64,000 nucleotides of DNA from Pseudomaricurvus sp033283335 (GCA_033283335.1 JAWMQP010000010.1:1-64000), one strand, 5' to 3'; positions 16,371 through 26,359 are shown, counted from the stretch's first letter. The notes: generated by a model from the sequence alone, not told the origin. Program-made: numbers and translations.

Positions 16371-17453
16371 ATGAAAGCGTCAATATTGGAAAAACTGGAA
16401 AAGCTGCGCGACCGTTACGATGAAGTGGCGGCGTTGCTCAGTGATGCCGAAACCATTGCCAACCAGAATAAATTTCGTGATCTGTCAAAGGAGTACGCGG
16501 AGCTGGAGCCGGTGGTGAAGTGTTTTGCCGACTACCGGCAGGTGATGGACAACATCGAAGAGGCCAAATCGCTGCTCAAGGATGGCGATGAAGACATGCG
16601 GGAGATGGCCCAGGAAGAGCTGCAGGAGGGTGAGGCCCAGCGCGACCCGCTGGAGGTGGAGCTGCAAAGACTGTTGTTGCCGAAAGATCCCAACGATGAC
16701 AAAAACGTGTTTCTGGAAATTCGCGCCGGTACCGGTGGCGATGAGGCGGCCATTTTCTCCGGCGATCTGTTTCGCATGTATTCCAGGTACGCGGAACGAC
16801 AGAAGTGGAAAATCGAAATACTCAGTGAGAGTGAGGGCGAGCACGGTGGTTACAAGGAAATCATCACCCGTATTGTCGGCCAGGGCGTGTATTCCAAATT
16901 GAAGTTTGAATCGGGTGCGCATCGGGTGCAACGGGTACCGGAAACCGAATCCCAGGGACGTATCCACACGTCCGCCTGTACCGTGGCGGTGATGCCGGAA
17001 GCCGATGAAATGGAAGAGGTGGCCATCAACAAGGCCGACTTACGTATCGATACCTTCCGCGCCAGTGGCGCCGGCGGACAGCACGTCAACAAGACCGATT
17101 CTGCCATTCGCATTACCCACTTGCCCACGGGGGTGGTGGTGGAGTGCCAGGATGAGCGTTCTCAGCACAAAAACCGCGCCCGGGCCATGTCGCTGCTGGC
17201 GTCCAAGCTGAAAAACGCCCAGGAAGAGAAGGCCGCCCAAAGCATTGCCGATGAACGTCGCAATCTGGTGGGCAGTGGTGATCGCTCGGAGCGTATCCGC
17301 ACCTACAATTTCCCCCAGGGGCGGGTCACGGATCATCGCATCAACCTGACCCTGTACAAACTGGGTGAGGTCATGGAAGGTGAGATGGATGAGGTGGTGC
17401 AGCCGTTGATCAACGAATACCAGGCCGATCAGCTGGCGGCTTTGGCTGATTGA
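16371..17453 (+). CDS. prfA: Peptide chain release factor 1
   Basis: A 360-residue translation terminator that reads UAA and UAG. The catalytic GGQ is in ASGAGGQHVNKTDS; the glutamine is the site that PrmC methylates. The stop-codon recognition region carries GRIHTSACTVAVMPEADE, and the N-terminal coiled coil and the DHRINLTLYKL tail are typical. Length equals E. coli RF1. Its own modification enzyme, prmC, starts 8 bases after the stop. Confidence 0.98.
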   Translation: MKASILEKLEKLRDRYDEVAALLSDAETIANQNKFRDLSKEYAELEPVVKCFADYRQVMDNIEEAKSLLKDGDEDMREMAQEELQEGEAQRDPLEVELQRLLLPKDPNDDKNVFLEIRAGTGGDEAAIFSGDLFRMYSRYAERQKWKIEILSESEGEHGGYKEIITRIVGQGVYSKLKFESGAHRVQRVPETESQGRIHTSACTVAVMPEADEMEEVAINKADLRIDTFRASGAGGQHVNKTDSAIRITHLPTGVVVECQDERSQHKNRARAMSLLASKLKNAQEEKAAQSIADERRNLVGSGDRSERIRTYNFPQGRVTDHRINLTLYKLGEVMEGEMDEVVQPLINEYQADQLAALAD

Positions 17454-17460
17454 TGTTCCC

Positions 17461-18309
17461 GTGGCGGACAACCTGTCAACAACAAGCATCAGCGGCTGCC
17501 TGACCCGGGCGGCAGAGCTGGCCCACAGCGATTCCCCCAGATTGGATGTGGAGCTGCTGCTGGCCTTTGTTCTCGGAAAAACCCGTACTTACCTGTACAC
17601 CTGGCCTGAGCGGGAGCTGACCGGGGAACAGCTGACCCACTTTGAGCAGCTGTTGGCTGCGCGCCAACAGGGGCGGCCCATTGCGCATCTGATCGGTGAG
17701 CGAGAGTTCTGGGGGCTGGCGTTGACGGTGGACGATTCCACCTTGATTCCACGGCCGGATACCGAAACCCTGGTGGAAGTCGCCTTGGGGCTGTCGTTGC
17801 CCGCGCGTGCACGGGTAGTGGACTTGGGCACAGGCACCGGCGCGATTGCCCTGGCGCTTGCCAGTGAGCAGCCCGGCTGGCAGGTGACCGGCGTAGATGT
17901 CTCCGCGGAGGCGGTGTCGCTGGCCGAGCGCAACCGCGATCGTTTGGGTTTGAGCAATGTTGCCTTGCGGGTCAGCCACTGGTTTGAACAAGTGGAGAAA
18001 ACACCCTGCCATCTGATCGTCAGTAATCCGCCCTACATTGATGAACTGGATCCCCACTTGCAGCTAGGGGATGTGCGCTTTGAACCGCTGTCGGCACTGG
18101 TGGCCGACAGTGAAGGTATGGCGGATTTGGAACACATTATCCACACCGCTCGGGATTACCTGATGTCAGAAGGGTGGCTGCTGCTGGAGCACGGCTATCA
18201 ACAGGGCGAAGCAGTGCGTCAGTGCCTGGCGGCTGCGGGCTACCGACATGTGGAAACCCGCCAGGACTATGGCGGCAATGACAGGGTCAGTTTAGGGCAG
18301 TGGCCATGA
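17461..18309 (+). CDS. prmC: Release factor glutamine methyltransferase
   Basis: A 282-residue SAM-dependent enzyme that N5-methylates the glutamine of the GGQ motif of RF1 and RF2. It probably starts at GTG 17461, coupled to the prfA stop 8 bases earlier; the aligned N-terminus supports that codon and no earlier ATG fits. The SAM-binding loop is VVDLGTGTGAIALALA and the glutamine-binding motif is NPPY in IVSNPPYIDELDPHL. The REFWGL and LIPRPDTE blocks are conserved PrmC features. Its TGA overlaps the moeB ATG by the ATGA arrangement. Confidence 0.96.
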   Translation: MADNLSTTSISGCLTRAAELAHSDSPRLDVELLLAFVLGKTRTYLYTWPERELTGEQLTHFEQLLAARQQGRPIAHLIGEREFWGLALTVDDSTLIPRPDTETLVEVALGLSLPARARVVDLGTGTGAIALALASEQPGWQVTGVDVSAEAVSLAERNRDRLGLSNVALRVSHWFEQVEKTPCHLIVSNPPYIDELDPHLQLGDVRFEPLSALVADSEGMADLEHIIHTARDYLMSEGWLLLEHGYQQGEAVRQCLAAAGYRHVETRQDYGGNDRVSLGQWP

Positions 18310-19064
18310 GTATGAATGACGAGCAATTGTTGCGTTACAGTCGGCAAATTATGCTGCCGCAGTGGGAGGTGGCCGGGCAGGAAGCGATCTTGTCCAGTCG
18401 GGTGCTGATTGTCGGCCTCGGTGGTCTGGGTTGTCCGGTGGCTATGTACCTGGCGGCTGCCGGCGTTGGCCACTTGGTGCTGGCGGATTTCGATCATGTG
18501 GACCTGAGTAATCTGCAGCGGCAGATTGCCCATGGTGAGGCGGATATTGGTCGCAGCAAGGTGGATTCTGCCCGCCAGACGTTACAGCAGTTGAACCCGA
18601 TGGTGGTGGTGGAAACCATTGAGGAGCGTTTGCAGGAAGCGCGGCTGCGGACAGAAGTGGACAAGGTCGATGCAGTGGTGGATTGCACCGATAACTTCAG
18701 CGTCCGTCACGCCATCAACCGGGCCTGTGTGGCAACCGGAACCCCATTGATCTCCGGGGCTGCCATTCGTTTTGAAGGTCAGGTCGCAGTGTTTGATCCC
18801 CGTCAGCCCGATGCGCCTTGTTACCGCTGTCTTTACGCCGAAGAGGCGGATGAAGACCTGACCTGTTCGGAAAGTGGTGTGATTGCGCCCCTGGTGGGGG
18901 TAATCGGCTCGATTCAGGCTCTGGAAACCCTGAAAGTACTGGCCGGGGTTGGAGTGGCGCTGACCGGCAAGCTGATGATGTACGATGGCTTGATGGCCGA
19001 TTGGCGTACCCTGGCTTTACCCCGGGATCCGGGCTGTCCGGTGTGCGGCGCAGGCAAGCGGTAA
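18306..19064 (+). CDS. moeB: MoeB/ThiF-family sulfur-carrier adenylyltransferase
   Basis: A 252-residue E1-like enzyme that adenylates the C-terminal glycine of a sulfur-carrier protein (MoaD, possibly ThiS). The nucleotide-binding loop is VLIVGLGGLGCPVAMYL, the conserved Arg/Asp block follows in DLSNLQRQIAHGEADIGRSK, and CTDNF is the acidic catalytic patch. Two zinc-binding pairs, CYRC and the C-terminal CPVC, are intact. There is no rhodanese extension, so it resembles E. coli MoeB (249 aa). Placement after prmC is common in gammaproteobacteria. ThiF cannot be ruled out by sequence alone. Confidence 0.9.
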   Translation: MSMNDEQLLRYSRQIMLPQWEVAGQEAILSSRVLIVGLGGLGCPVAMYLAAAGVGHLVLADFDHVDLSNLQRQIAHGEADIGRSKVDSARQTLQQLNPMVVVETIEERLQEARLRTEVDKVDAVVDCTDNFSVRHAINRACVATGTPLISGAAIRFEGQVAVFDPRQPDAPCYRCLYAEEADEDLTCSESGVIAPLVGVIGSIQALETLKVLAGVGVALTGKLMMYDGLMADWRTLALPRDPGCPVCGAGKR

Positions 19065-19225
19065 AGTGTGTTCCAGTTCACGTTCATCTGATAGGATGGG
19101 GGAAATAAAAATACCAGGCTGGACTCTGCAAAGACTTTCCAGAGGTAAGTGGTAGCCAATAGATGGTTGTAGCGTAGACCGCAGGAGAGCGGATACGCAT
19201 AATTTACAGGCGTAAATGGAAAGGT

Positions 19226-21523
19226 ATGCATTCTAAGCACGGTGCAGTCGAGCTGATTCGCAAATTTCAGCGATTGTTTAAAAACCTCGATCACAAGCAG
19301 ATTGTTGAGCGCCTGGTTAAGCTGGCGGCCTCACAGGTCAGTATTGATCGCTGTGTACTGATTGTGAACCGGGATCTGACCTGTCAGGACCAACAGCTGT
19401 ATGTTGAAGCCATTGGCCAGCCGGGATCCGCTGTCAGCATCTCGGCACCGCTTGAAAACCTGAATAACCTGCCACACGACTTGATCGCCCTGACTTTCCA
19501 GCAGGGTGAGTTGAGGTTGCTGGATCAACCATCTTCAGATGCACCAGATTCGGTGGCTGGCCGGGTACGGAGTTATGCCTTGCAACCGGTGGGCGGGGGC
19601 GACGGTACCATTGCCGTCTACTATTGCGAATCCTCCCATCCTCTGGCGGACTTGCAGGCTGCCATGCTAGATATGGAAAACCTGTGGCTGTTCAGTGAAC
19701 TGCTGCTCCATCAGGTGGTGCAGATGCGCCATCACGCCGACCAGGTAGAAAAGTTTCGCATAGCCGAGCAGGCCCTGTGGGCCAGCGAAACCTACCTCAA
19801 CGCCATTCTCTATTACTCCCCAACCCTGATCTCTGTGAAAGATCTCGATGGCAATGTGGTGCTGGCGAGTGATTACTTCAATCGCCTTGAGGACGTGGGC
19901 GACGATGGCTATGTGGGGCAATCTGGTTATGAGCCCTTTGACGAGGAGACCGCTCGCAGGCTCAGTGATGCCGATGAGCAGGTGGCGGCATCCTTGGACA
20001 GTTGGGATATGGAGGCCCAGGCCCGCCATAAAGACGGTACTCTACACACCTACTGGGTGGTGAAATTTCCCCTGCGTGACCGGCAGGGGCAGGTATTCGG
20101 TGTTTGTACCATAGGCACCGACATAACCGAGCGTAAAGACGCCGAGGACGCCTTGCGGGAACAGCAGTCGCGCCTTAATTACATGGCCTTTCACGATACC
20201 CTCACAGCCCTGCCCAACCGCGCCTTATTTTACGACCGTATCAATCACGGTATTGCCCGTGCCCGCCGCAGTGGCAACTTCCTGGCGCTGATGTTGCTGG
20301 ACCTGGATCGGTTCAAGTACATCAACGACAGCCTGGGGCATGATGCCGGTGATGTTTTCCTCAAGAGCCTGGCCAAGCGTTTGCAATTGAGTATCCGTGA
20401 TATGGACACGGTTGCCCGTCTGGGGGGCGACGAATTTGTGGTGGTGCTGGAGGGCGTTAAGACCCGGGATGATATTGGCCGCGTGGCCAGTAAATTACTC
20501 AGCACGGTCAGTGAACCGGTGAATGTGGTGGGCCATGAAATTGCCATTTCGGCCAGCATCGGCATCAGCGTCTTTCCGGACGATGGACTGGAAGCCGACA
20601 GCCTGTTAAAGCACGCTGACATCGCCATGTATAAGGCCAAGGAAGGGGGCAAGGACAATTACCAGTTTTACACCGAGGGCATGAACGCCACGGCGGTGAA
20701 CTTCCTGTTGCTGGAAAACGATTTGCGGCGGGCGATCGAAACGGATCAGCTGATGCTCTACTACCAGCCGCAATTCGATCTGCAAACCGGCAGCCTGATG
20801 GGAATGGAAGCGCTGGTGCGCTGGAATCATCCCGATCGCGGGATTGTCTCGCCGGCTCACTTTATTCCCCTGGCCGAAGAGACCGGCTTGATTGTCGCCC
20901 TGGGCGACTGGGTGTTGAGAGAGGCCTGTCGTCAACAAAAAGTGTGGCTGGAGCAGGGCAAGTACTGTCAAAAGGTGTCGGTAAATTTGTCGCCGCGGCA
21001 GTTTCGTGAGCGCAGTTTTACCAAGCGGGTGATGGAGATTCTGCGTGCGGTCGAATTGCCGGCACGTTATCTGGAACTGGAAATCACCGAGAGCTCCGCG
21101 ATGGAACATGCCGGTCAAACCATCAATATGATGAACGAGCTGAATGCCATGGGGGTGTCACTGGCGATTGATGACTTTGGTACCGGCTACTCATCACTGG
21201 CTTACCTGAAGCGATTCCCGATCCAAAAGTTGAAAATTGATCGCAGCTTTATTCACGATATCGCCACCGATCAAAACGATTCTGCCATTGCCAAATCCAT
21301 CATTAACCTGGCTCACAATATGGCCTTGAATGTGGTGGCTGAGGGTGTTGAGAACGAGGCCCAGGCCGAGTGGTTGCGTCAGCGCGGCTGCGATATGGTG
21401 CAGGGTTTTTACTACGCCGAACCCATGTCCGCCGAAATGCTCAATGCCCATCTCAAAGAGGGTGAGTTTTCCTCGTCCAGCAACGTAGTGCCTTTGGGGA
21501 TACCCGCCCAATCTTCTCTTTAA
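19226..21523 (+). CDS. GAF-PAS-GGDEF-EAL cyclic-di-GMP enzyme
   Basis: A 765-residue signalling protein without membrane segments. Residues ~1-170 look like a GAF sensor (VERLVKLAASQVSIDRCVLIV start), and ~190-300 are a PAS domain ending in GTDITERKDAEDALREQQ. The diguanylate cyclase domain has an intact RLGGDEF at ~400 and an NRALFYDRI/LDLDRFKYIND core. The phosphodiesterase domain has EALVRW at ~526, DDFGTGYSSLAYLKRFP at ~648 and EGVENEAQ, so both halves look catalytically competent. Such hybrids set the c-di-GMP level and the choice between motility and attachment. The start lies close behind a purine-rich run (GGAAAGG), leaving an unusually short spacer. A PilZ receptor is encoded at 57267, too far for an operon. 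Confidence 0.93.
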   Translation: MHSKHGAVELIRKFQRLFKNLDHKQIVERLVKLAASQVSIDRCVLIVNRDLTCQDQQLYVEAIGQPGSAVSISAPLENLNNLPHDLIALTFQQGELRLLDQPSSDAPDSVAGRVRSYALQPVGGGDGTIAVYYCESSHPLADLQAAMLDMENLWLFSELLLHQVVQMRHHADQVEKFRIAEQALWASETYLNAILYYSPTLISVKDLDGNVVLASDYFNRLEDVGDDGYVGQSGYEPFDEETARRLSDADEQVAASLDSWDMEAQARHKDGTLHTYWVVKFPLRDRQGQVFGVCTIGTDITERKDAEDALREQQSRLNYMAFHDTLTALPNRALFYDRINHGIARARRSGNFLALMLLDLDRFKYINDSLGHDAGDVFLKSLAKRLQLSIRDMDTVARLGGDEFVVVLEGVKTRDDIGRVASKLLSTVSEPVNVVGHEIAISASIGISVFPDDGLEADSLLKHADIAMYKAKEGGKDNYQFYTEGMNATAVNFLLLENDLRRAIETDQLMLYYQPQFDLQTGSLMGMEALVRWNHPDRGIVSPAHFIPLAEETGLIVALGDWVLREACRQQKVWLEQGKYCQKVSVNLSPRQFRERSFTKRVMEILRAVELPARYLELEITESSAMEHAGQTINMMNELNAMGVSLAIDDFGTGYSSLAYLKRFPIQKLKIDRSFIHDIATDQNDSAIAKSIINLAHNMALNVVAEGVENEAQAEWLRQRGCDMVQGFYYAEPMSAEMLNAHLKEGEFSSSSNVVPLGIPAQSSL

Positions 21524-21574
21524 GGAACGCTCATCAATTCGGGTTTTCGGTTGGTTGGTTAACCGGGGTTGATA

Positions 21575-22627
21575 TCAGTTGAGCGCCAGGCTGAGTTTTT
21601 GCAGTTGCGGAGAGAGGCTGAAGGTACCGCTTAAATTAAGCGTTAAGTCCATCAGTTCGTCCCAGGCATCCGCATTTCGCAGCCCTTTAATTGCTTTGTC
21701 GATGCCATTGGCCTTGCGCAGCAACATTTGCAGCTGAGCTTGTTTGAGGCGACGTAACGCATTACTGACCAGGGGTTTACGCTTGTCCCAGACACCGGCA
21801 TTTTGTGCGGCGCGATCCAGTGGTTGCCCCTGTTGGACGGCATGCTGGACTTGGTTCAGGGTGCGGATTTCCCGGGCCAGGGCCCAGAGGATCACGGTGG
21901 CGTCGGTGCCTTCGCCTTTAAGCCCCTGCAGAGTTCGAACAGCGCCGCGGGCGTCGCCATGCAGGGCCTTGTCGATGAGGGTGAAGACATCGTAGCGGGC
22001 GCTGTCGGCAACCGCGCCGCTGATCATCTCAGCGCTGACCTGGCCATCAACCGCCAGCAGCTTCAGCTTCTCAATTTCTTGCGTGGCGGCCAGCAGGTTG
22101 CCTTCAACCCTGGCGGCCAGCATGTCGATGGCGTCGCGACTGGCTTGCAGGCCGGCCTGTTGCAGGCGCTGGTCGATCCAGCGGGGTAGCTGAGTGGGGG
22201 CAACTGGCCAGATCTGAATCACAGTGCCGGTTTTTTCCAGGGTTTTATACCACTTGCTGCGCTGGCTGCTGCCATCCAGTTTGGGGGTGACAATCAACAG
22301 CAGGTTATCTTCTGATGGATTGTCGCAATAACTCAGCAGCGCTTTGCCACCTTTATCGCCGGGCTTGCCATTGTCAATGCGCAGTTCAATCACTTTGCGT
22401 TCGGCGAACAGTGACAGGCTGTTGGCGGATGTGAGCAGGTGATCCCAGTCGAAACCCGCTTCGACGTGATGGATTTCGCGCTCACTGAATCCGGCCTTGC
22501 GCGCCGCCTGTCGAATCTGGTCACAGGCTTCCTGGGCCAGCAGGGGCTCATCCCCGCTGACCAGGTAGACCGGAGACAGGCCTTTGCGCAGAGCGCCGGC
22601 CAGTTGATCAGGACGCAGCTTGGCCAT
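21575..22627 (-). CDS. holA: DNA polymerase III delta subunit
   Basis: A 350-residue subunit of the clamp loader; it opens the beta sliding clamp. The N-terminus MAKLRPDQLAGALRKGLSPVYLVSGDEPLLAQE is characteristic of HolA, as are the VIELRIDNGKPGDKGGKAL region and the C-terminal helical domain with VILWALAREIRTL. Length matches E. coli HolA (343). Its start overlaps the end of lptE by 20 bases, so the two are translationally coupled, as in most gammaproteobacteria. Confidence 0.95.
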   Translation of the reverse strand: MAKLRPDQLAGALRKGLSPVYLVSGDEPLLAQEACDQIRQAARKAGFSEREIHHVEAGFDWDHLLTSANSLSLFAERKVIELRIDNGKPGDKGGKALLSYCDNPSEDNLLLIVTPKLDGSSQRSKWYKTLEKTGTVIQIWPVAPTQLPRWIDQRLQQAGLQASRDAIDMLAARVEGNLLAATQEIEKLKLLAVDGQVSAEMISGAVADSARYDVFTLIDKALHGDARGAVRTLQGLKGEGTDATVILWALAREIRTLNQVQHAVQQGQPLDRAAQNAGVWDKRKPLVSNALRRLKQAQLQMLLRKANGIDKAIKGLRNADAWDELMDLTLNLSGTFSLSPQLQKLSLALN

Positions 22628-23153
22628 CGTTTTCCGCAGCGGGTGCTGCCGGTTCGCTGGCAGGTTGCTGGCTGATAAAGCGCAGTCGGCGCAGAATCTG
22701 CTGTACCAGGTCGCTGCGCATTTCCTGCTGGATCAGGCGCTCTTCTTCGGCCTTGGCAACCACGGCATTGCGATCAAAATCGTAGGAACGGAACGACTTG
22801 GCGGTCGAGACCGGCGAGATGGCTTCGCCCGCTGCGTTTTCAATGCGGTAGTCAACGCTCATGGTCAGCTCGTATTCTGCGGCCAGCGCATCGCCACCCA
22901 CCGAGGCCGTACGGCGCTGGGTGGATTCGCGGCTCAGGTAAATTCGATACTGACCTTCGCTGGTGGAGCTGGCCAGGGCTACATCGCTGGCTTCCAGTGT
23001 GCGCTTCAGGTCTGTCACCAGTGCGCCATGGCTGTCCTCGGCACTGACAAATACGCTGTCAATGACCAGCGGGACGCTGGTGGAGCCGCGCAAATGCCAG
23101 CCGCAGGCCGTCAACAGGGTGGTGCAAAGCAGTGTGGTGATCAGTTTCTTCAT
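22608..23153 (-). CDS. lptE: LPS-assembly lipoprotein LptE
   Basis: A 181-residue outer-membrane lipoprotein that plugs the LptD barrel and guides lipopolysaccharide to the cell surface. The signal peptide ends with lipobox LTAC (Cys17), followed by the family signature GWHLRG. The rest is the short alpha/beta LptE fold (for example YRIYLSRESTQRRTASVGGDALAAEYELTM) with a proline/alanine-rich tail. It lies between leuS and holA, its standard place. Confidence 0.94.
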   Translation of the reverse strand: MKKLITTLLCTTLLTACGWHLRGSTSVPLVIDSVFVSAEDSHGALVTDLKRTLEASDVALASSTSEGQYRIYLSRESTQRRTASVGGDALAAEYELTMSVDYRIENAAGEAISPVSTAKSFRSYDFDRNAVVAKAEEERLIQQEMRSDLVQQILRRLRFISQQPASEPAAPAAENDGQAAS

Positions 23154-23188
23154 GAAATATCCATTTATGTTTTAGTCATGCCCTAAGT

Positions 23189-23310
23189 GCGTCATTGCGA
23201 GCAAAGCGAAGCAATCCATTTTTAGCACGTTGTTGATCAATGGTGCTAGACATGGCTCGCCGCGTGGCTTAAAGCCCCTACTGTTGGCGCTGAGCTCCTC
23301 GCGATGACGC
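23189..23310. repeat. MITE-like element with inverted ends
   Basis: A 122-base non-coding element bounded by imperfect inverted ends: GCGTCATTGCGAG on the left and CTCGCGATGACGC on the right. The left end continues CAAAGCGAAGCAATCC, which matches the GTCATTGCGAG...GCAATCC repeat family common in proteobacterial genomes. It lies in the leuS-lptE spacer and has no coding capacity, so any movement would need a transposase elsewhere. Confidence 0.65.
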
Positions 23311-23351
23311 GGTTTTTCTATTTTCTGACATCTAAGTCTTTTGGAGGCATA

Positions 23352-25964
23352 TTATTTTACGGCAAAGGTGACCAGTTTCCCGGGAATCACTTTGCACATT
23401 TTGATTTCCTTGCCTTCCAGGAACTTCTGCACATTGGGGTTGGCTTTGGCCTCGGCAATGATGCTGTCGTTGTCGGCGTCGGCCGCCACTTCCAGTTTGG
23501 CACGTACTTTACCATTAACCTGCACTACCAGCTCAATAGAGGTTTTCACCAGCGCCGCTTCATCCACTTGTGGCCAGGGCGCATCAATGACCTGGTCGCC
23601 ATTGCCCAGCGCCTGCCACAACCGGTGGGCGATGTGCGGCACGATGGGCGAGAGCAACAGGATACAGGCTTCCAATGCTTCGCGCTCAACCGCCAGAGTC
23701 TCCGGGGAGGCGCGATCAGCGTTGCGGGTGATCTCGTTCAGCAGCTCCATGATCGCTGCCACGGCGGTGTTGAACGTCTGGCGACGGCCATAGTCGTCAC
23801 TGACCTTGGCGATGGTCTCGTGCACCTTGCGGCGCAGGTCCTTCTGGCTGTCGTTGAGGGCTTCGGGGTTCAGTGTCCCGGCCTCACCAGCTTGCAGGTG
23901 GCCGTGCACGGTCTTCCACAGACGGCGCAGGAAGCGGCTGCCGCCTTCAACGCCGGAATCGCTCCACTCCAGCGTCTGCTCGGGTGGCGCGGCGAACATG
24001 GTAAACAAGCGCACGGTGTCGGCACCGTACTGATCGACGGCGGTTTGCGGGTCAATACCGTTGTTCTTGGATTTGGACATCTTGGTCATGCCGCCCATTT
24101 CCAGCTCGCCAGCGTCCGGGTGGGAGGCTTTGATGACCTTACCTTTATCATCCCGTTCCAGATTCACATCGGCCGGGTTGTACCAGGTCTTGCTGCCGTC
24201 ATCGTTCTGCTTATAGAACGAGTCGGCCAGCACCATGCCCTGACACAGCAATTGTTTGAACGGCTCGTCGGAATTGACCAGACCTTCATCGCGCATCAGT
24301 TTGTGGAAGAAGCGGGCGTACAGCAGGTGCAGGATGGCGTGTTCAATCCCACCGACATATTGATCCACCGGCAGCCAGTAGTTGGCGCGCTCGGGATCCA
24401 GCATGCCCTGTTCAAAATCCGGGCAGGTGTAGCGGGCGTAGTACCAGGACGACTCCATGAAGGTGTCGAAGGTGTCGGTTTCGTGCTCGGCGCCGGCGGC
24501 GTACCAGTCGGCCTTGCGCCAGTCGGCATCGGACTTGATGGGGCTGTTGACACCGTCCATGACGACGTCTTCCGGCAGCAGCACCGGCAGTTTGTCAGCC
24601 GGTACCGGAATTTCACCGCCGTCGGGCAGGTTCAGCATGGGGATCGGTGCACCCCAGTATCGCTGGCGGGACACGCCCCAGTCGCGCAGACGGAAGTTGG
24701 TTTTCACCGAACCCTTGCCCTTGTCGGCCAGGGCCTTAGCGATGGTATCGAAGGCTTTCTTGAAGTTCAGGCCATCAAACTCGGCGGAATTCACCAGCTG
24801 GATATCGGTCTTGCGGGCGTACCACTCCTGCCACTCAGCGCTGTCGTAGTCGCTGTCGCCTTTGGCGGTGCCGGCAATCACCTGCTTGATGGGCAGATCG
24901 TATTTGTGGGCAAAGGCGAAGTCGCGCTCGTCGTGAGCGGGCACGGCCATCACCGCACCGGAACCGTAATCCATCAGCACATAGTTGGCGACCCACACCG
25001 GTACTTCTTCGCCGGTCAGTGGGTGAATGGCTTTCAGTCCGGTATCGAGACCTTTTTTCTCCATGGTGGCCATGTCGGCCTCGGCCACGGAATTGGTTTT
25101 GCATTCCTGGATAAAGCTGGCCAGTTCGGCATTGTCTTGCGCCAGCTGCAGGCTAATAGGGTGTTCTGCCGCCAGGCTGACGTAAGTCACACCCATCAGG
25201 GTGTCGGGGCGGGTGGTGTACACGTCAAAGCTGGTGTGTCCATTCACGGCGGTAGCCAGGTCAAAGGTCATTTCCACGCCTCTGGATTTGCCAATCCAGT
25301 TCTTTTGCATGGTTTTGACCTGCTCGGGCCAGTTGGGCAGGTTGTCCAGGCTGACCAGCAGTTCATTGGCGTAATCGGTGATTTTGATAAACCACTGGGG
25401 AATCTCTTTGCGTTCCACCAGCGCGCCGGAGCGCCAGCCGCGACCATCGATCACCTGTTCGTTGGCGAGCACGGTCTGGTCTACCGGGTCCCAGTTGACG
25501 GTGGCCATCTTCTTATACACCAGGCCTTTCTCGTACAGGCGGGTAAAGAACCACTGTTCCCACTTGTAGTAGCTGGGCTGGCAGGTAGCCAGTTCCCGGC
25601 TCCAGTCAAAGCCGAAGCCCAGGCTTTTCAACTGGCCTTTCATATAGTCGACGTTGCTGTAGGTCCACTTGGCTGGCGCAGTCTTATTGGCAATGGCGGC
25701 ATTTTCCGCGGGTAAGCCAAACGCATCCCACCCCATAGGGTGCAGCACATTTTTGCCGAGCATACGCTGGTAGCGGGAGATCACATCGGTAATGGTGTAG
25801 TTACGCACATGCCCCATGTGCAGCTTGCCGCTGGGGTAGGGGAACATGGCCAGACAGTAAAACTTCTCTTTGGCCGGGTCTTCCGTCACGTTAAAGCACT
25901 GCTGCGACTCCCAGTCCTGCTGGGCTTGGGTTTCGATTGCCGAAGGATGGTATTGCTCTTCCAT
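23352..25964 (-). CDS. leuS: Leucyl-tRNA synthetase
   Basis: An 870-residue class I synthetase that charges tRNA-Leu. The start is the ATG at 25964 (MEEQYHPSAIETQAQQ); the 35 upstream codons are not conserved. The ATP-binding HIGH-type motif is PYPSGKLHMGHVRNY and the second signature is KMSKS in MTKMSKSKNNGIDP. The CP1 editing domain carries the TTRPDTLMG threonine-rich motif and, further on, the conserved Asp in GAVMAVPAHDERDFAFA, so proofreading looks intact. It is first in the leuS-lptE-holA run, with the repeat element at 23189 in its 3' spacer. Confidence 0.98.
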   Translation of the reverse strand: MEEQYHPSAIETQAQQDWESQQCFNVTEDPAKEKFYCLAMFPYPSGKLHMGHVRNYTITDVISRYQRMLGKNVLHPMGWDAFGLPAENAAIANKTAPAKWTYSNVDYMKGQLKSLGFGFDWSRELATCQPSYYKWEQWFFTRLYEKGLVYKKMATVNWDPVDQTVLANEQVIDGRGWRSGALVERKEIPQWFIKITDYANELLVSLDNLPNWPEQVKTMQKNWIGKSRGVEMTFDLATAVNGHTSFDVYTTRPDTLMGVTYVSLAAEHPISLQLAQDNAELASFIQECKTNSVAEADMATMEKKGLDTGLKAIHPLTGEEVPVWVANYVLMDYGSGAVMAVPAHDERDFAFAHKYDLPIKQVIAGTAKGDSDYDSAEWQEWYARKTDIQLVNSAEFDGLNFKKAFDTIAKALADKGKGSVKTNFRLRDWGVSRQRYWGAPIPMLNLPDGGEIPVPADKLPVLLPEDVVMDGVNSPIKSDADWRKADWYAAGAEHETDTFDTFMESSWYYARYTCPDFEQGMLDPERANYWLPVDQYVGGIEHAILHLLYARFFHKLMRDEGLVNSDEPFKQLLCQGMVLADSFYKQNDDGSKTWYNPADVNLERDDKGKVIKASHPDAGELEMGGMTKMSKSKNNGIDPQTAVDQYGADTVRLFTMFAAPPEQTLEWSDSGVEGGSRFLRRLWKTVHGHLQAGEAGTLNPEALNDSQKDLRRKVHETIAKVSDDYGRRQTFNTAVAAIMELLNEITRNADRASPETLAVEREALEACILLLSPIVPHIAHRLWQALGNGDQVIDAPWPQVDEAALVKTSIELVVQVNGKVRAKLEVAADADNDSIIAEAKANPNVQKFLEGKEIKMCKVIPGKLVTFAVK

Positions 25965-26359
25965 TGTCTCCGTGGACCTGTTGCTGGATGGTCCTTGCTG
26001 CCAGAGGGCAGTTGGGCCATCGGGAAAATCGGTACGTCGGCGTCCCAAGTGGGCGCGACAAAGCGCCACATTATAGGCGCAGTCGGCCCAGAATGCGATG
26101 CGGGCCTGAAGGTGATCAATGTCGCTTGCCCAGATCGGTATTTGGGCGGCAAGGCAGCAATTACTTCGCTGTCTGTGTGGAGACGGTCACGGTTCGCCAA
26201 AGTCCGGTTTTGGGGGGTGGATTGCGGTTTGGCGAAAAATGGAAAAATCAAATAAATCATGTGATTAAGCCAATATTCGTGATTGTTGCTGGCGGCGTGC
26301 GCAAACCTCGCTGAAATGGTCTCGACGGCAACTTTACCTGGAGAATGTGAAAAGTGGTT
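25965..26359. other. Spacer between leuS and the GlcNAc locus
   Basis: About 400 bases between the divergent leuS start and the first NagR operator. Open frames on both strands are short and lack family features. It should contain the leuS promoter, but I do not see a convincing one. Nothing else is recognised. Confidence 0.4.

Noticed and set aside
23304..25715. An 803-codon open frame on the plus strand opposite leuS
   Set aside because: It is the antisense shadow of leuS, which has all synthetase motifs. The plus-strand product is Gly/His/Val-rich with no family features, as expected from a GC-rich antisense frame.
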